A stretch of DNA of 64,000 nt, taken from NCBI RefSeq assembly GCF_000420945.1, contig NZ_ATVX01000015.1:1-64000 (forward strand), in the 5' to 3' direction. Source of the stretch: Butyrivibrio sp. VCB2006 (GTDB lineage Bacteria; Bacillota; Clostridia; Lachnospirales; Lachnospiraceae). The translations under genes were made by a program, and so were the position numbers. Below are positions 22,415 to 32,558 of this stretch, piece by piece (position 1 is the first letter of the stretch; every line of letters starts with the position of its first letter). The notes under the pieces were generated by a model. That model had not been told where the DNA came from, searched no databases, and saw only the letters and a list, made by a program, of their open reading frames with translations.

Positions 22415-25132
22415 GTGAAAAAAGTAAGCATTAAAAGCGCCCTGGCGCTGGTGATGACAGCCATGCTACTGGTCACATCCGTATTATGCGGACCATGGAT
22501 GTCTTTTACCGCAAGGGCAGACGAGGGAGTTACACTTAAACTTCACTATCACAGGGAGGATGCGGATTACGCCAATTGGGATGTGTGGCTTTGGCCAGAT
22601 AACGGCGAAGGAGCCGGCTACCCTCTTGAAGAAGAAAATGGGGAAATGGTAGCAACTATGGCTGTACCAAGCGGCGCCACTAAGATCGGCTTCATAGTCA
22701 GAACCCCTGATTGGGACAAGGATATTGATAAGGATCAGTTCATAGATATATCCGAAGTAGTCTCAGGAACAGTCCATGCCTACGTAGAATCCGGCGTAGA
22801 AGGCGCAACAAAGGAATATGGGGATGATGTTATGACAGGAACAAAACTAAAGAACGCAACATACGATGGCAACAATACCATAACCCTTGAATTGACTGGG
22901 GAAATCGCAGAATCACTGATGGATTCTTTTTATGTAAGAGGAAGACTTGGGGATGTGGAAGTTACTGAGGCTTCGTTAAAAGAAAAAGCTTCAGACAGCC
23001 AGTATTTCTATGATCTTACAATTGCTTCCGAGCTTGAATATAACAGAAATTATCGCGTAGGCTTCGATGGTCAGGAATATACCGTAAACATGCCTATCAT
23101 CTACTCTACTCAGGAATTTGAAGACAAATATACCTATGAAGGGGACGACCTTGGAGCCAACTATTCCAAGGACAAAACTGTATTTCGCGTGTGGGCACCT
23201 ACTGCAGAAGCAGTTTCTGTAAATCTCTACGAATCAGGTGATTCCTGGGAAAAAGATCTGAAGGAATCCGTTGAAATGACTACTGACGAGAAGGGAACCT
23301 GGGTAGCTGAGGTTTCCGGAGATCTTGCAGGCACCTATTACACCTACACTGCTATCCTCGATGGTTTAAGCGTAGAAGCCTGCGATCCATATGCCAGAAC
23401 AACAGGCGTAAACGGCAAAAGAGCTATGGTAATAGACCTTGAATCAACCAATCCCGAAGGTTGGGCTGATGACAAGAACCCGCACAGCGGCGAAAAAATC
23501 AATGATGCTGTGATTTACGAACTTCATATCCGTGATTTCTCCGTTAACGAAAACGGAAACATGCAAAATGCCGGCAAATACATCGCTTTTACTGAAACAG
23601 GTACAAAGACTTCAGGCGGCAGATCAACAGGAATCGACTATCTCAAGGACCTTGGTGTTACTCACATTCATCTTCTTCCCTTCTACGATTTCGGCTCTGT
23701 TGATGAAAATTCAAGCTCAGATAGCTTTAACTGGGGCTACGATCCCGTTAACTACAACGTTCCTGAGGGCTCCTATTCAACAGATGCCCATGACGGAAAT
23801 GCTCGCGTAAAAGAGGCCAAGGAAATGGTTAAGGCCCTTCACGATAACGGCCTGTCTGTTGTAATGGATGTTGTTTATAACCATGTCTACAGTGGAAAGG
23901 ATTTTTGCGTAAATCGCCTTGTTCCCGGCTATTTTTCCAGAATTAATGCCGACGGAACTTACTCAAATGGTTCAGGTTGTGGCAACGACACAGCTTCTGA
24001 GCGTTCTATGGTAAGAAAATATATCGTTGACTCCGTTTGTTACTGGGCTGACGAATACCACATTGATGGCTTTAGATTCGACCTTGTGGGGCTTATTGAT
24101 ATAGACACTATAAATGAGATTGTCACTGAGGTTCACAAAACTCACCCCGATGTAATTTTCTACGGTGAGGGCTGGAGCATGAGCACTGACGTCACCAAAG
24201 AAAATGTAACTTTGGCAACACAGCAGTCCTCCGAAAAGACTCCGGGATTTGCCTATTTCAATGACAATATCCGCGATGGACTCAAGGGCAGCGTATTTAA
24301 TACCGCAGAAACCGGTTGGGCATCAGGTTCTCTCAATGCTGAGCGCGCTATGACAGCTTCTTTCCTCGCTACAGAAACCTGGTCCAAAAATCCATCCCAG
24401 ATCATTCAGTATGCGTCCTGCCATGACAACAACACTCTCTATGACAGAATCGCCACTTCCAGAAAGGATCTGAATGAAGAATCCTGGATTAAAATGAGTA
24501 ATCTTGCTGCGTCCTACTACCTGACAGCTGAAGGTGTTCCTTTCATGCAAGCCGGCGAAGAAATTCTCCGTACCAAAGTTAAAGAGGATGGAACCTTCGA
24601 TTCCAATAGCTATAGCTCCGGAGATGAAGTTAACTGTCTTAAGTGGGAAACCCTTGATGACGTCAAATACCAGGAAAACTACGAATTTTACAAAGGACTT
24701 ATTTCCTTTAGAAAAGAGCATGCTCTGCTAAGGCTCACTACAGCTGATGAAGTAGCTTCACGTGTTACTCCTGTAGATAACCTTGATAAAAATGTCATTG
24801 CTTTTAGCATGGATAACACAGACAAGGCCGTTGAAGGCGAGCCTGCAGAAGCTATTTTCCTTGCTTTCAACCCTAATAACACAGCTACAACTATTACTCT
24901 CCCTGAAGGAACCTGGAATGTATGTATCAAAGGGACTCAGGCAGGCACAGAGGCAATAGAAACAGTTTCCGGTTCAATAACAGTTGATCCGATTTCATCA
25001 ATGGTACTTGTTAAGGGAGCCGCTGTTTCAAACTCAAATAATAAGCTTCCTGTTCTTCCGATTGTTGGAGGTCTGGCAGGTATCGCAGCAATAATCTGCG
25101 GAATCGTTGCTCTTCTTAAAAAGAAAAAGTAA
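22415..25132 (+). CDS. pulA: Type I pullulanase (GH13_14), secreted and membrane-anchored
   Basis: Encodes 905 aa from a GTG start with GGAGG nine bases upstream. A signal peptide ends near residue 35 (TARADEG). A CBM41-like starch-binding domain follows (about 40-115), then an N2 domain, CBM48 (about 245-335) and the GH13 barrel. NWGYDPVNYNVPEGSYS is the pullulanase signature. Catalytic residues are Asp556 (GFRFDLV), Glu585 (GEGW) and Asp671 (CHDNN). The C-terminus has one helix followed by four lysines, with no LPXTG, so it is held in the membrane. It cleaves alpha-1,6 bonds of pullulan and starch. Confidence 0.95.
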   Translation: MKKVSIKSALALVMTAMLLVTSVLCGPWMSFTARADEGVTLKLHYHREDADYANWDVWLWPDNGEGAGYPLEEENGEMVATMAVPSGATKIGFIVRTPDWDKDIDKDQFIDISEVVSGTVHAYVESGVEGATKEYGDDVMTGTKLKNATYDGNNTITLELTGEIAESLMDSFYVRGRLGDVEVTEASLKEKASDSQYFYDLTIASELEYNRNYRVGFDGQEYTVNMPIIYSTQEFEDKYTYEGDDLGANYSKDKTVFRVWAPTAEAVSVNLYESGDSWEKDLKESVEMTTDEKGTWVAEVSGDLAGTYYTYTAILDGLSVEACDPYARTTGVNGKRAMVIDLESTNPEGWADDKNPHSGEKINDAVIYELHIRDFSVNENGNMQNAGKYIAFTETGTKTSGGRSTGIDYLKDLGVTHIHLLPFYDFGSVDENSSSDSFNWGYDPVNYNVPEGSYSTDAHDGNARVKEAKEMVKALHDNGLSVVMDVVYNHVYSGKDFCVNRLVPGYFSRINADGTYSNGSGCGNDTASERSMVRKYIVDSVCYWADEYHIDGFRFDLVGLIDIDTINEIVTEVHKTHPDVIFYGEGWSMSTDVTKENVTLATQQSSEKTPGFAYFNDNIRDGLKGSVFNTAETGWASGSLNAERAMTASFLATETWSKNPSQIIQYASCHDNNTLYDRIATSRKDLNEESWIKMSNLAASYYLTAEGVPFMQAGEEILRTKVKEDGTFDSNSYSSGDEVNCLKWETLDDVKYQENYEFYKGLISFRKEHALLRLTTADEVASRVTPVDNLDKNVIAFSMDNTDKAVEGEPAEAIFLAFNPNNTATTITLPEGTWNVCIKGTQAGTEAIETVSGSITVDPISSMVLVKGAAVSNSNNKLPVLPIVGGLAGIAAIICGIVALLKKKK

Positions 25133-25145
25133 CTTTGCAAAAATC

Positions 25146-25185
25146 AAAGCTCCCATTCGGTCTATTCCGGATAGGAGCTTTTTTT
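25146..25185. terminator. Bidirectional intrinsic terminator
   Basis: AAAGCTCC pairs with GGAGCTTT, with inner pairs, followed by seven T on the plus strand; the minus strand has a looser T-rich tail. It separates pullulanase from the converging MoxR operon. Confidence 0.75.
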
Positions 25186-25193
25186 GCTGTTTC

Positions 25194-26426
25194 TTATGCT
25201 TTAGAAACATTTTCTGTAATGTAGTTATAGAGTTTCTGCGCCTTTTGTACTTCTTCGTCGCTGAGCTCGGCGGCATCATTGTATCTGGCACGAAGATACA
25301 GGTCTCTTAGCTGCTCAGCCTTTTCCCGATCCACAATTTCAAGAGAATCGGCCAGGACTTCCTCAGAAGTTGACTGACGCTTGATATCGATTCCGCAGGC
25401 CTTCATAAAGAACAGATAATCAGTATATATCAACCTGATCTTCTCGTTATTTGTCGCTGCAAAGCCGCGCTTTCTTTTCCTGCGCTTGCTTAGTTTGAAG
25501 CGGAATTGCTCCTTTTGGCCTCCCTCTATCTCGTCTTTTCCTGCAGTTTCTGTGCCCATATCACGAAGCATTTTCCAAAAACCATAGAGCAGCCACACAA
25601 GCAGTATCACTACGGAAATGACCAGAATCGCCCCAATTATCATGGCTGCCAACTCATCTCCGGTCTTGCCATTAAAAGTCGGAACAATGCCGGAATCATG
25701 CGCACCTGTCCCGAATTCCACTGCCGTCTCTTTTGTATTGCCTTCATGTTTATAATCAGGCCTCATCCACAAATAAAGCTCATCACTCAGAACGCTGATA
25801 ATATAGGCTGGAAAGTGGAAAATCATAGCAATTGGCGTAAACAGCAAAACGATGTAGTCTTTTGCAGCCATTACCACTGTATGAATTATAAAGCATACAA
25901 CCACGTCCAGAGTAAGAACTCCTGCCATTTCAGCCAGATTCACCATTTTAATCTCGGCAGTTGCTCTACTTCCAATCCTCTTTCTGCGTAGAACCAGTAC
26001 TCCCAATATAAGATAAAGAAGTCCGCACACCGAAGATGTAGATATTACCGGCCAATAAAACGCTCTGACTACAATTGTGACAATAACCGGCACAGCCGGA
26101 ATTGCATACCAAAACTTGTAGTCGTCATAGTGCATCTCGATCTTTTCTTCAACCACTATCAGTAAATAGAACAATATAATAACCGATGTTATTATAATTT
26201 CCACAAGATTCCTTGCGATCAGAAGTCCCAAAGCCGGCAATAAAGCACATAATACTCTAAGTGGCATTACATACGGTATACTCTGCAGTAAATAGGTCGA
26301 TACAAACGAAAGTGCCAGTACTGCTGCTATAAACACCCACGACTTACCAAAAGACGGAATAAGCGCAGCAAAGGTAAATAATAACAAAAAGTCACATACT
26401 GTTTTCAGCGAATTAATCAGTTTCAT
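25194..26426 (-). CDS. Membrane protein with C-terminal DUF4129-like domain
   Basis: Encodes 410 aa with about eight helices in the first 230 residues, another near 275-300, and a cytoplasmic C-terminal part. RLIYTDYLFFMKACGI through DLYLRARYNDAAELS is the DUF4129 pattern often found next to MoxR and DUF58 genes. It overlaps the DUF58 gene by 14 bp. Such three-gene sets are linked to envelope or protease maturation, but the biochemical role is not known. Confidence 0.75.
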   Translation of the reverse strand: MKLINSLKTVCDFLLLFTFAALIPSFGKSWVFIAAVLALSFVSTYLLQSIPYVMPLRVLCALLPALGLLIARNLVEIIITSVIILFYLLIVVEEKIEMHYDDYKFWYAIPAVPVIVTIVVRAFYWPVISTSSVCGLLYLILGVLVLRRKRIGSRATAEIKMVNLAEMAGVLTLDVVVCFIIHTVVMAAKDYIVLLFTPIAMIFHFPAYIISVLSDELYLWMRPDYKHEGNTKETAVEFGTGAHDSGIVPTFNGKTGDELAAMIIGAILVISVVILLVWLLYGFWKMLRDMGTETAGKDEIEGGQKEQFRFKLSKRRKRKRGFAATNNEKIRLIYTDYLFFMKACGIDIKRQSTSEEVLADSLEIVDREKAEQLRDLYLRARYNDAAELSDEEVQKAQKLYNYITENVSKA

Positions 26427-27435
26427 TCTGATTCACCTCCGCTTCCAGCACGCATAGCTCATATTCACTGAACCTTTGAAGTCTAATCAGGGCCTTCCTG
26501 TTATCCGGTGTCAGCGGCGCGCTAATTATGAAGTAACTACGACTTCTCTTTCTTTCACGAATACAGCAGTCAATAAGATCGTCAAAAGAAAAGAAGCTGA
26601 CCAGTGAAGATCTTCCCAAATTGGTCATAATCTGATCAAAATGCTTCTTACCATAGCCTTCATCCAAATTGCCGGCATCCCCATTTGACAGGAACTGATA
26701 GGATATTTTCTCCTCTTCAAGCTTCTCGCACACCGTTCTTACGATTTCCAGACACTTTTCCTTTTCTTTGGAACTACCGGAGGCCATGTTCAGGACAATT
26801 GCCGCATTGGCATCAACTGTGTAATCGCTGTTTTTTACCATCAGCTTGCCTACTTTGGCGCTATGTTTCCAGGAAATCTTCTTCATGGGCTCACGACCGG
26901 TATAGTCAAGATATCCGATTGTGAGTACCGGATCCTCCATTATAAAACGTCTGACAGATATGTCACCAATATACCCTCCAAGGACCTTGAGCACGTACTC
27001 GTCCTTACATGTACTTGGCATGACAGTAATGTCAGTTGTTGTCTCTCCCGATTCAATCCAGGATTTGAAGCCTAGAAAATCACCTGTCTCAAGATAATAC
27101 TTGCCCCCGCGATAAATACCTCGTTTTGGCAGAGTAAAATAAACAGTATGCTGATAGCTCTTATGGGCAGGCAAAAAAAGACTGTGGCTCTCTTTATTTT
27201 TGTTTTTCCCCAAGATCACAGCCCCTTCAGGCATGCATTCAAGCAAACGTATATATACAATTGGAAAAAACCAGCTGTTGATCAGCTTATCACTAAAAGC
27301 AATCTTTTCTCCGGGTTCGGCAAGCTTGGAATCGTACGTATATCTATATAGCAAATGCGCTGAAGCCCTGGGCGAGATCACAAACTGTAGCAATACTACT
27401 ATCACAACCAGCCCTACTAATAACAGATATCTCAT
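26413..27435 (-). CDS. DUF58 domain protein
   Basis: Encodes 340 aa with one or two N-terminal helices, a beta-rich middle and the DUF58 signature near residues 175-215 (DYTGREPMKKISWKHSAK, MVKN, then A-I-V-L-N). DUF58 is a von Willebrand A-like domain that works with MoxR AAA+ ATPases. The gene overlaps the MoxR gene by 4 bp and is surely cotranscribed. A second, unrelated copy of the pair lies at 46859-48858. Confidence 0.85.
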   Translation of the reverse strand: MRYLLLVGLVVIVVLLQFVISPRASAHLLYRYTYDSKLAEPGEKIAFSDKLINSWFFPIVYIRLLECMPEGAVILGKNKNKESHSLFLPAHKSYQHTVYFTLPKRGIYRGGKYYLETGDFLGFKSWIESGETTTDITVMPSTCKDEYVLKVLGGYIGDISVRRFIMEDPVLTIGYLDYTGREPMKKISWKHSAKVGKLMVKNSDYTVDANAAIVLNMASGSSKEKEKCLEIVRTVCEKLEEEKISYQFLSNGDAGNLDEGYGKKHFDQIMTNLGRSSLVSFFSFDDLIDCCIRERKRSRSYFIISAPLTPDNRKALIRLQRFSEYELCVLEAEVNQNETD

Positions 27436-28367
27436 ACGTTTTCCAGAGGTACCTTAGTTTCTCCTAGGATCCTTTCAATGATTCTGACAGGGTCTACGTG
27501 ACTACCCGGCGCAACAAGAACTCGATGTGCCAAAACAAAAACAGCCTCTTTCTTGACATCTTCCGGAATTACATAGTCTCTTCCTGCCATAGCAGCACTG
27601 ATTTTTGCTGCTTTATAGAGCGCAAGAGTTCCTCTGGCAGAAACACCGCTGGCAAGCTGAGCTGACTTACGTGTTCCCTCAACCAGATCCATAATGTAGG
27701 CTTTAACATCCTCAGAAACGGAAACAGCTTCTATTTCACTGCGCACTGCTGCAATATCCTCATCTGAGATTACATTCTCAAGTTCGCTTATGATATCCTT
27801 GGAGTCTTTTCGGCCCATTATGGAGATTTCCTGCTCTCTTTCCATATAGCCCAAACTAAGCTTCATAAAGAAGCGGTCAAGCTGCGCTTCAGGAAGTGGA
27901 AATGTTCCGTAAGATTCAATTGGATTCTGGGTTCCCATTACGATGAAGGGTTCTTCAAGAGGGAAGGTTTCGCCATCTACAGAAATCTGGCGCTCCTCCA
28001 TTGCCTCCAGCAAGGCTGACTGAGTACGAGGTGTAGCTCTGTTAATCTCATCTGCAAGAACTACATTAGAAAAAACAGGTCCCTTGCGGAAAACGAAATC
28101 CCCTTCTTTTTGATTATAGAAATGAATGCCGGTGAGGTCTGATGGCATTAGATCCGGTGTGAACTGAATTCGCTTAAAGTCACCGCCTATACTTCTGGCA
28201 AACGCACGAAGGAGCATGGTCTTACCGGTTCCGGGAAGATCCTCCAAAAGTACGTGTCCTCCTGCCAAAAAACAGATCACAATCTGCCTGATAGCGTCAT
28301 CTTTGCCAATGATCACCTGACCAACATTTTTGACAATTCGATCAGTGTATTCTTTTACTGTTATCAT
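27432..28367 (-). CDS. MoxR-family AAA+ ATPase
   Basis: Encodes 311 aa. Walker A is LPGTGKT near residue 40, Walker B VVLADEINRA near 105, sensor 1 GTQNP near 145, followed by the MoxR lid domain. MoxR ATPases act as chaperones that load metal or assemble complexes with VWA-domain partners. Here the partner is the DUF58 protein encoded next. Confidence 0.9.
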   Translation of the reverse strand: MITVKEYTDRIVKNVGQVIIGKDDAIRQIVICFLAGGHVLLEDLPGTGKTMLLRAFARSIGGDFKRIQFTPDLMPSDLTGIHFYNQKEGDFVFRKGPVFSNVVLADEINRATPRTQSALLEAMEERQISVDGETFPLEEPFIVMGTQNPIESYGTFPLPEAQLDRFFMKLSLGYMEREQEISIMGRKDSKDIISELENVISDEDIAAVRSEIEAVSVSEDVKAYIMDLVEGTRKSAQLASGVSARGTLALYKAAKISAAMAGRDYVIPEDVKKEAVFVLAHRVLVAPGSHVDPVRIIERILGETKVPLENV

Positions 28368-28562
28368 TTTTATCCCCTTAATACTTTTTCCATTTCTCGT
28401 TATATAATACCTTCTCCCAGCCGAAATAAAAAGCCAATTTATCAGCCCTCTTAATTTTTCATAAACTTGGCTTTAAATTCCTATACTTAATTATCGGTAT
28501 ATTGATATAATATTCTTGTCGCAAAGCTTTTCCACTCAGGTTTTTCATAGGAGAAAGCGCAT

Positions 28563-30929
28563 ATGATTCTATATTTAACCAGTAGTTTTATCCCTTACCA
28601 GGAAATCGGAAGCTATGAGAAAAAAGCGCCCGGGGAGTGCTATGGTTTTTTTGAGGATCTCAAGCAGGAATGGCCTGAAACTGTACATTTGCTGTATGTA
28701 CCCTGTGATCCTGATAATAAAGTTGAAAACGATCATCAAAAGAAATGCCTTCTTGATGCCTTCGAGTTCACTGGGCTCAAAGTAGATGAAGTGCGCCTTC
28801 TGGATGAAAAAAGCAAGAAATCTCTGTCTTCGCTTATCTCCTGGGCAAGTGTCATTTATCTCGCGGGGGGACATGCCCCAACTCAGCTGGCTTTCATGAA
28901 ACGTATCGGGCTTAAGGAAGCTCTTTTACCCTACCAGGGAATAATCATAGGTCTAAGCGCAGGTTCTATGAACGCCGCCTATAATGTTTATCTTGCTCCG
29001 GAAAACGAAGACGAAGTTAATGACCCTAACTTTGTCCGCTTTTCAGATGGTCTTGATCTTACCAATATCGAAATTATCCCCCATGCCGACTTTCTTAAGA
29101 CTGTGGAAATCGCCGGTCAGAATTTCATCAATGATATAGTGATTCCAGACAGTTTCGGAAGCAAATTCTACCTTATCTCGGACAGCAGCTACTTTAAGGT
29201 AAAAAACGGAAAGACTACCTTCAAAGGAGTCGGGGAAAAAATAGAGGATGGCATCATCACACCCCTTAAACAGGGAAATATTATCCCCTTCATGGGTGTT
29301 TACGAGCAGCCCGTCATCAAAACTCTCATGGAAGATGGCTACGAGCTGGTTGTTTCCGTGAATATAACAAATAAAGTGTGCGAAGTTTACCACTTAAGCG
29401 AAGAACTCTCCAAGCTTTTCGAGGGAAGCAGGCTACGATATGAGGACATTTGTCTAACGCTTTCGCAGAAAATCAGTATTGATGAGCGGGATGCCTTCGT
29501 CGAAAATTCTTCAATTCCTGTTATTATTGATGAGCTTAACAATAAGGGAAATTATGTAAGAACCGTCCATGTGGACACCCCCTACGGCGAAAGAGCCAAG
29601 AACGTCAGAGTAAGAAAGATCCCGGGCTATCCGGACTGGCTGCTCTTTGTTTTCTTTGATATAACAACAGCCCTGGATCATGACTGGATGACTGATGAAT
29701 ACACCAGAATTGGCTTTATGAAAAGAGCTACTCTCTTCATTTCAGAGTTTTCCGAGCAGGGCCACTACTCTCTCGTTTATACAAATGTAAAAGGCTTCAA
29801 GGTTGTAAACGAGTTATTTGGTGACAGAAACGGCGATATGGTAATCTTCCAGACAAGAGATGCCATCAGAAAGCATTTAAAACCTGTACTTATGGGACGA
29901 CTTGATAGTGACCACTTCGTCCTTATTACTTCTGACGATAACCTTAAGAAATCAAATCTTAAGGCATTGTGCAGTCAGGTATTTCAGGTTGAATCCAAAG
30001 AGTTTAACTACGAAATAAGGTGCGGCATTTATTCCATCCCGCACTCAAGAATAGAAATAACCCAATTGCTAGCCGGTGCCAAGCTGGCTGAGAACAACCT
30101 CAAGAACGGAAAAGGTAATGTCCTTTACGCCTATTACGATGACACCATGAAGGAAACTTATGTACGTCAGAGGTTTTTATTGTCGGATTTTGAAAGAGGA
30201 ATCGATGACAACGAGTTTGAGCCTTATTATCAGCCGATTGTTGATGTCAAAACCGGCGAAATAGTCAGCGCAGAAATGCTCATCAGATGGTGCCACAAGG
30301 ACTTTGGTATGGTTCCTCCAAGTGATTTCGTGCCTATTATCGAATCAGAGGGTAAGATTTCCATCCTGGATAATTTTGTTGTGGACAGAGGAATGCAGCT
30401 TATTACCAGACGTGCTTACCTGGGAAAAAAGATAATTCCTTGCGCTATAAATCTCTCCAGAATTGATTTCTACGACTCTTCTTTTATAGAAAGTATTTTT
30501 GAAAGGATAAAAGATCTTGATATTGACCCATCCATGTTCCGTTTCGAGGTTACGGAGTCTGCCTACGCAGACCTTGAGTCCAAGGCCCTTGATTATCTTA
30601 ATAAAATGCAGGAGCAGGGAATTAAGATCCTTCTTGATGACTACGGCAGTGGAATGAGCTCTCTTTCCATGCTGGAAAACTTCAACTTCGACATAATCAA
30701 GCTGGATCTGGGCTTTATACGTAAAATTGGCATTAACGAGAAAGCAGAGTCCATAATAATCACCACTATCGGACTTGCCCACATGATTGGTGCCAAAGTT
30801 ACAGCTGAAGGCGTAGAGACTGAGAAACAGTATAAATTCCTTAGAGATTACGACTGTGACTACATTCAGGGCTACTATTTCTACAAGCCTATGCCGGAAA
30901 AAGAATTTGAGAAAGTATTAGATAAATAA
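28563..30929 (+). CDS. Peptidase S51-like domain fused to degenerate GGDEF and EAL domains
   Basis: Encodes 788 aa; GGAGAA precedes the ATG. Residues 1-240 resemble peptidase E/cyanophycinase-type S51 enzymes: YLAGGHAPTQL, the nucleophile motif GLSAGSMN (Ser132) and IIPHADF (His174). Residues about 375-520 form a GGDEF-like domain in which the active motif is changed to DSDHF, so it should not make c-di-GMP. Residues 540-788 are an EAL domain with EMLIRW, FEVTES, LLDDYGSG and TAEGVE, so phosphodiesterase activity is plausible. No signal peptide or membrane helix is seen. The combination is unusual. Confidence 0.8.
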   Translation: MILYLTSSFIPYQEIGSYEKKAPGECYGFFEDLKQEWPETVHLLYVPCDPDNKVENDHQKKCLLDAFEFTGLKVDEVRLLDEKSKKSLSSLISWASVIYLAGGHAPTQLAFMKRIGLKEALLPYQGIIIGLSAGSMNAAYNVYLAPENEDEVNDPNFVRFSDGLDLTNIEIIPHADFLKTVEIAGQNFINDIVIPDSFGSKFYLISDSSYFKVKNGKTTFKGVGEKIEDGIITPLKQGNIIPFMGVYEQPVIKTLMEDGYELVVSVNITNKVCEVYHLSEELSKLFEGSRLRYEDICLTLSQKISIDERDAFVENSSIPVIIDELNNKGNYVRTVHVDTPYGERAKNVRVRKIPGYPDWLLFVFFDITTALDHDWMTDEYTRIGFMKRATLFISEFSEQGHYSLVYTNVKGFKVVNELFGDRNGDMVIFQTRDAIRKHLKPVLMGRLDSDHFVLITSDDNLKKSNLKALCSQVFQVESKEFNYEIRCGIYSIPHSRIEITQLLAGAKLAENNLKNGKGNVLYAYYDDTMKETYVRQRFLLSDFERGIDDNEFEPYYQPIVDVKTGEIVSAEMLIRWCHKDFGMVPPSDFVPIIESEGKISILDNFVVDRGMQLITRRAYLGKKIIPCAINLSRIDFYDSSFIESIFERIKDLDIDPSMFRFEVTESAYADLESKALDYLNKMQEQGIKILLDDYGSGMSSLSMLENFNFDIIKLDLGFIRKIGINEKAESIIITTIGLAHMIGAKVTAEGVETEKQYKFLRDYDCDYIQGYYFYKPMPEKEFEKVLDK

Positions 30930-30960
30930 AAAATATTATGTCTCATTAACTCTTTATAAC

Positions 30961-30989
30961 TTTACAGCAGCAAAGTTATATGTTATACT
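30961..30989 (+). promoter_or_regulatory. Promoter for the AGCS symporter gene
   Basis: TTTACA (30961-30966), 17 bases, TATACT (30984-30989). It lies upstream of a terminator-like hairpin (30999-31034), so the hairpin would be in the leader of the transcript. Confidence 0.55.
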
Positions 30990-30998
30990 AGCCAAAAC

Positions 30999-31034
30999 AA
31001 AGACGTTTCGAATGTAATTTCGTGCGTCTTTTTC
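30999..31034 (+). terminator. Terminator-like hairpin, possible leader attenuator
   Basis: AAAGACG pairs with CGTCTTT, with an inner CGAA/TTCG pair, followed by a T-run. It can end the S51-GGDEF-EAL transcript, but because a promoter precedes it, it may also attenuate the symporter gene. Confidence 0.65.
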
Positions 31035-31064
31035 TTTTAATATCATGTATTTAGGAGAACGATT

Positions 31065-32558
31065 ATGGGGAATTTTTTAGCAACGGTTGAAAAAGTCAAT
31101 GGCGCTGTAAACAGTTTTGTATGGGGCCTTCCCATGCTGATTCTTTTAGTCGGAACCGGAATTTTAATGACTATGCTGACCAAGTTTTATCAGGTTTCCC
31201 ACTTTAAGCTTTGGGTTAAAAGCACCATCGGCGGTATTTTCAAAGATAAGCACGTAACCGCTCACACAGAAAAGGATGACATGCAGATTTCTCAGTTCCA
31301 GAGCCTTTGTACAGCCCTTGCTGCCACCATCGGAACAGGTAATATCGCAGGTGTGGCTGCGGCTATCCTCTCCGGCGGTCCTGGAGCCATCTTCTGGATG
31401 TGGGTTGTAGCATTTTTCGGAATGATGACCAACTTCTCAGAGAATGTACTTGGTATTTACTACCGCAGACGAAATGAGAAAAATGAATGGTCCGGCGGTG
31501 CTATGTACTACCTCAAGGACGGCCTTGGTTCCAAAAAAGGCTGCGCTGAGCTCGGAGCTTTTTTGGCAGTTATGTTCAGTATCTTCTGCGTACTTGCATC
31601 CTTTGGTATCGGCAACATGAGCCAGATCAATTCCATCGCTGTTAATATGAATTCCGCTTTCGGTGTTCCTTATATAATAACTGGTGTTATCCTTATGGTG
31701 CTGGCGGGACTTGTAATTGTCGGCGGTCTTAAGAGAATTGCATCTGTAACAGAGAGACTTGTTCCTTTTATGGCTATCATTTATCTTATTTGCTCAATTG
31801 TCATCGTAATCATCAATTTTGATAAGGTTGGCGCTGTATTTGTCTCAATCTTTAAGGGTGCCTTCGGTATGAGAGCTGTTGGCGGCGGTATCGTGGGAAG
31901 CGGCGTTGCTTATGCTCTTCAGTGGGGTATGAAAAGAGGTGTTTTCTCCAACGAAGCAGGTCTTGGTTCTTCAGTTATGGTTCACTCCGCATCTAACGTA
32001 AGAGAACCTGTAGTTCAGGGAATGTGGGGAATATTTGAAGTATTCGCAGATACCATCGTTGTATGTACACTTACTGCTTTTGCTGTTCTTTCAAGCGGCC
32101 TTGTAAACCTTGAAACCGGTGAAGTTATATCTGATGCCGTTTCTACAGCCCTTGTTGCTGAAGCTTTCTCCACAGTTTACGGAAGCGCCGGTTCTGCGTT
32201 TATCGCTATTGCCATTTTGTTCTTCGCATTTTCCACTGTACTTGGCTGGAGCCAGTACGGCAAAAAAGGTTTCGAATATCTCTTTGGTACAAAAGCTACG
32301 AAGCTATATCAGATAATATTTGTTGTATTTATCCTTATTGGAGCAACCATGGATCTTTCCCTGGCTTGGGATCTTTCAGATACCTTCAACGGAATGATGG
32401 CAATTCCCAACCTTATCGGTGTAATTGCTCTTTCCGGAACCGTAATGAAAATTACTCAGAACTATATAGACAGAAAAGTAAGAGGAAAAAATGTAAAACC
32501 GATGCTCTCCTCTATAGAAGAAATTCAGGATTTGCACGAACAAGAGCTCAGTTCATAA
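31065..32558 (+). CDS. AGCS-family sodium:alanine/amino acid symporter
   Basis: Encodes 497 aa with about eleven helices. The family signature GTGNIAGVAAAILSGGPGAIFWMW is split here as ATIGTGNIAGVAAA followed by GGPGA and FWMW near residues 95-125, and GVFSNEAGLGSS near 300 is the second conserved region. AlsT/DagA proteins take up alanine or glycine with sodium. GGAGAA precedes the ATG. Confidence 0.9.
   Translation: MGNFLATVEKVNGAVNSFVWGLPMLILLVGTGILMTMLTKFYQVSHFKLWVKSTIGGIFKDKHVTAHTEKDDMQISQFQSLCTALAATIGTGNIAGVAAAILSGGPGAIFWMWVVAFFGMMTNFSENVLGIYYRRRNEKNEWSGGAMYYLKDGLGSKKGCAELGAFLAVMFSIFCVLASFGIGNMSQINSIAVNMNSAFGVPYIITGVILMVLAGLVIVGGLKRIASVTERLVPFMAIIYLICSIVIVIINFDKVGAVFVSIFKGAFGMRAVGGGIVGSGVAYALQWGMKRGVFSNEAGLGSSVMVHSASNVREPVVQGMWGIFEVFADTIVVCTLTAFAVLSSGLVNLETGEVISDAVSTALVAEAFSTVYGSAGSAFIAIAILFFAFSTVLGWSQYGKKGFEYLFGTKATKLYQIIFVVFILIGATMDLSLAWDLSDTFNGMMAIPNLIGVIALSGTVMKITQNYIDRKVRGKNVKPMLSSIEEIQDLHEQELSS

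Noticed and set aside
25020..25132. Sortase anchor on the pullulanase
   Set aside because: The C-terminus has LPVLPIVGG before the helix, not LPXTG, so I call it a membrane-held tail.
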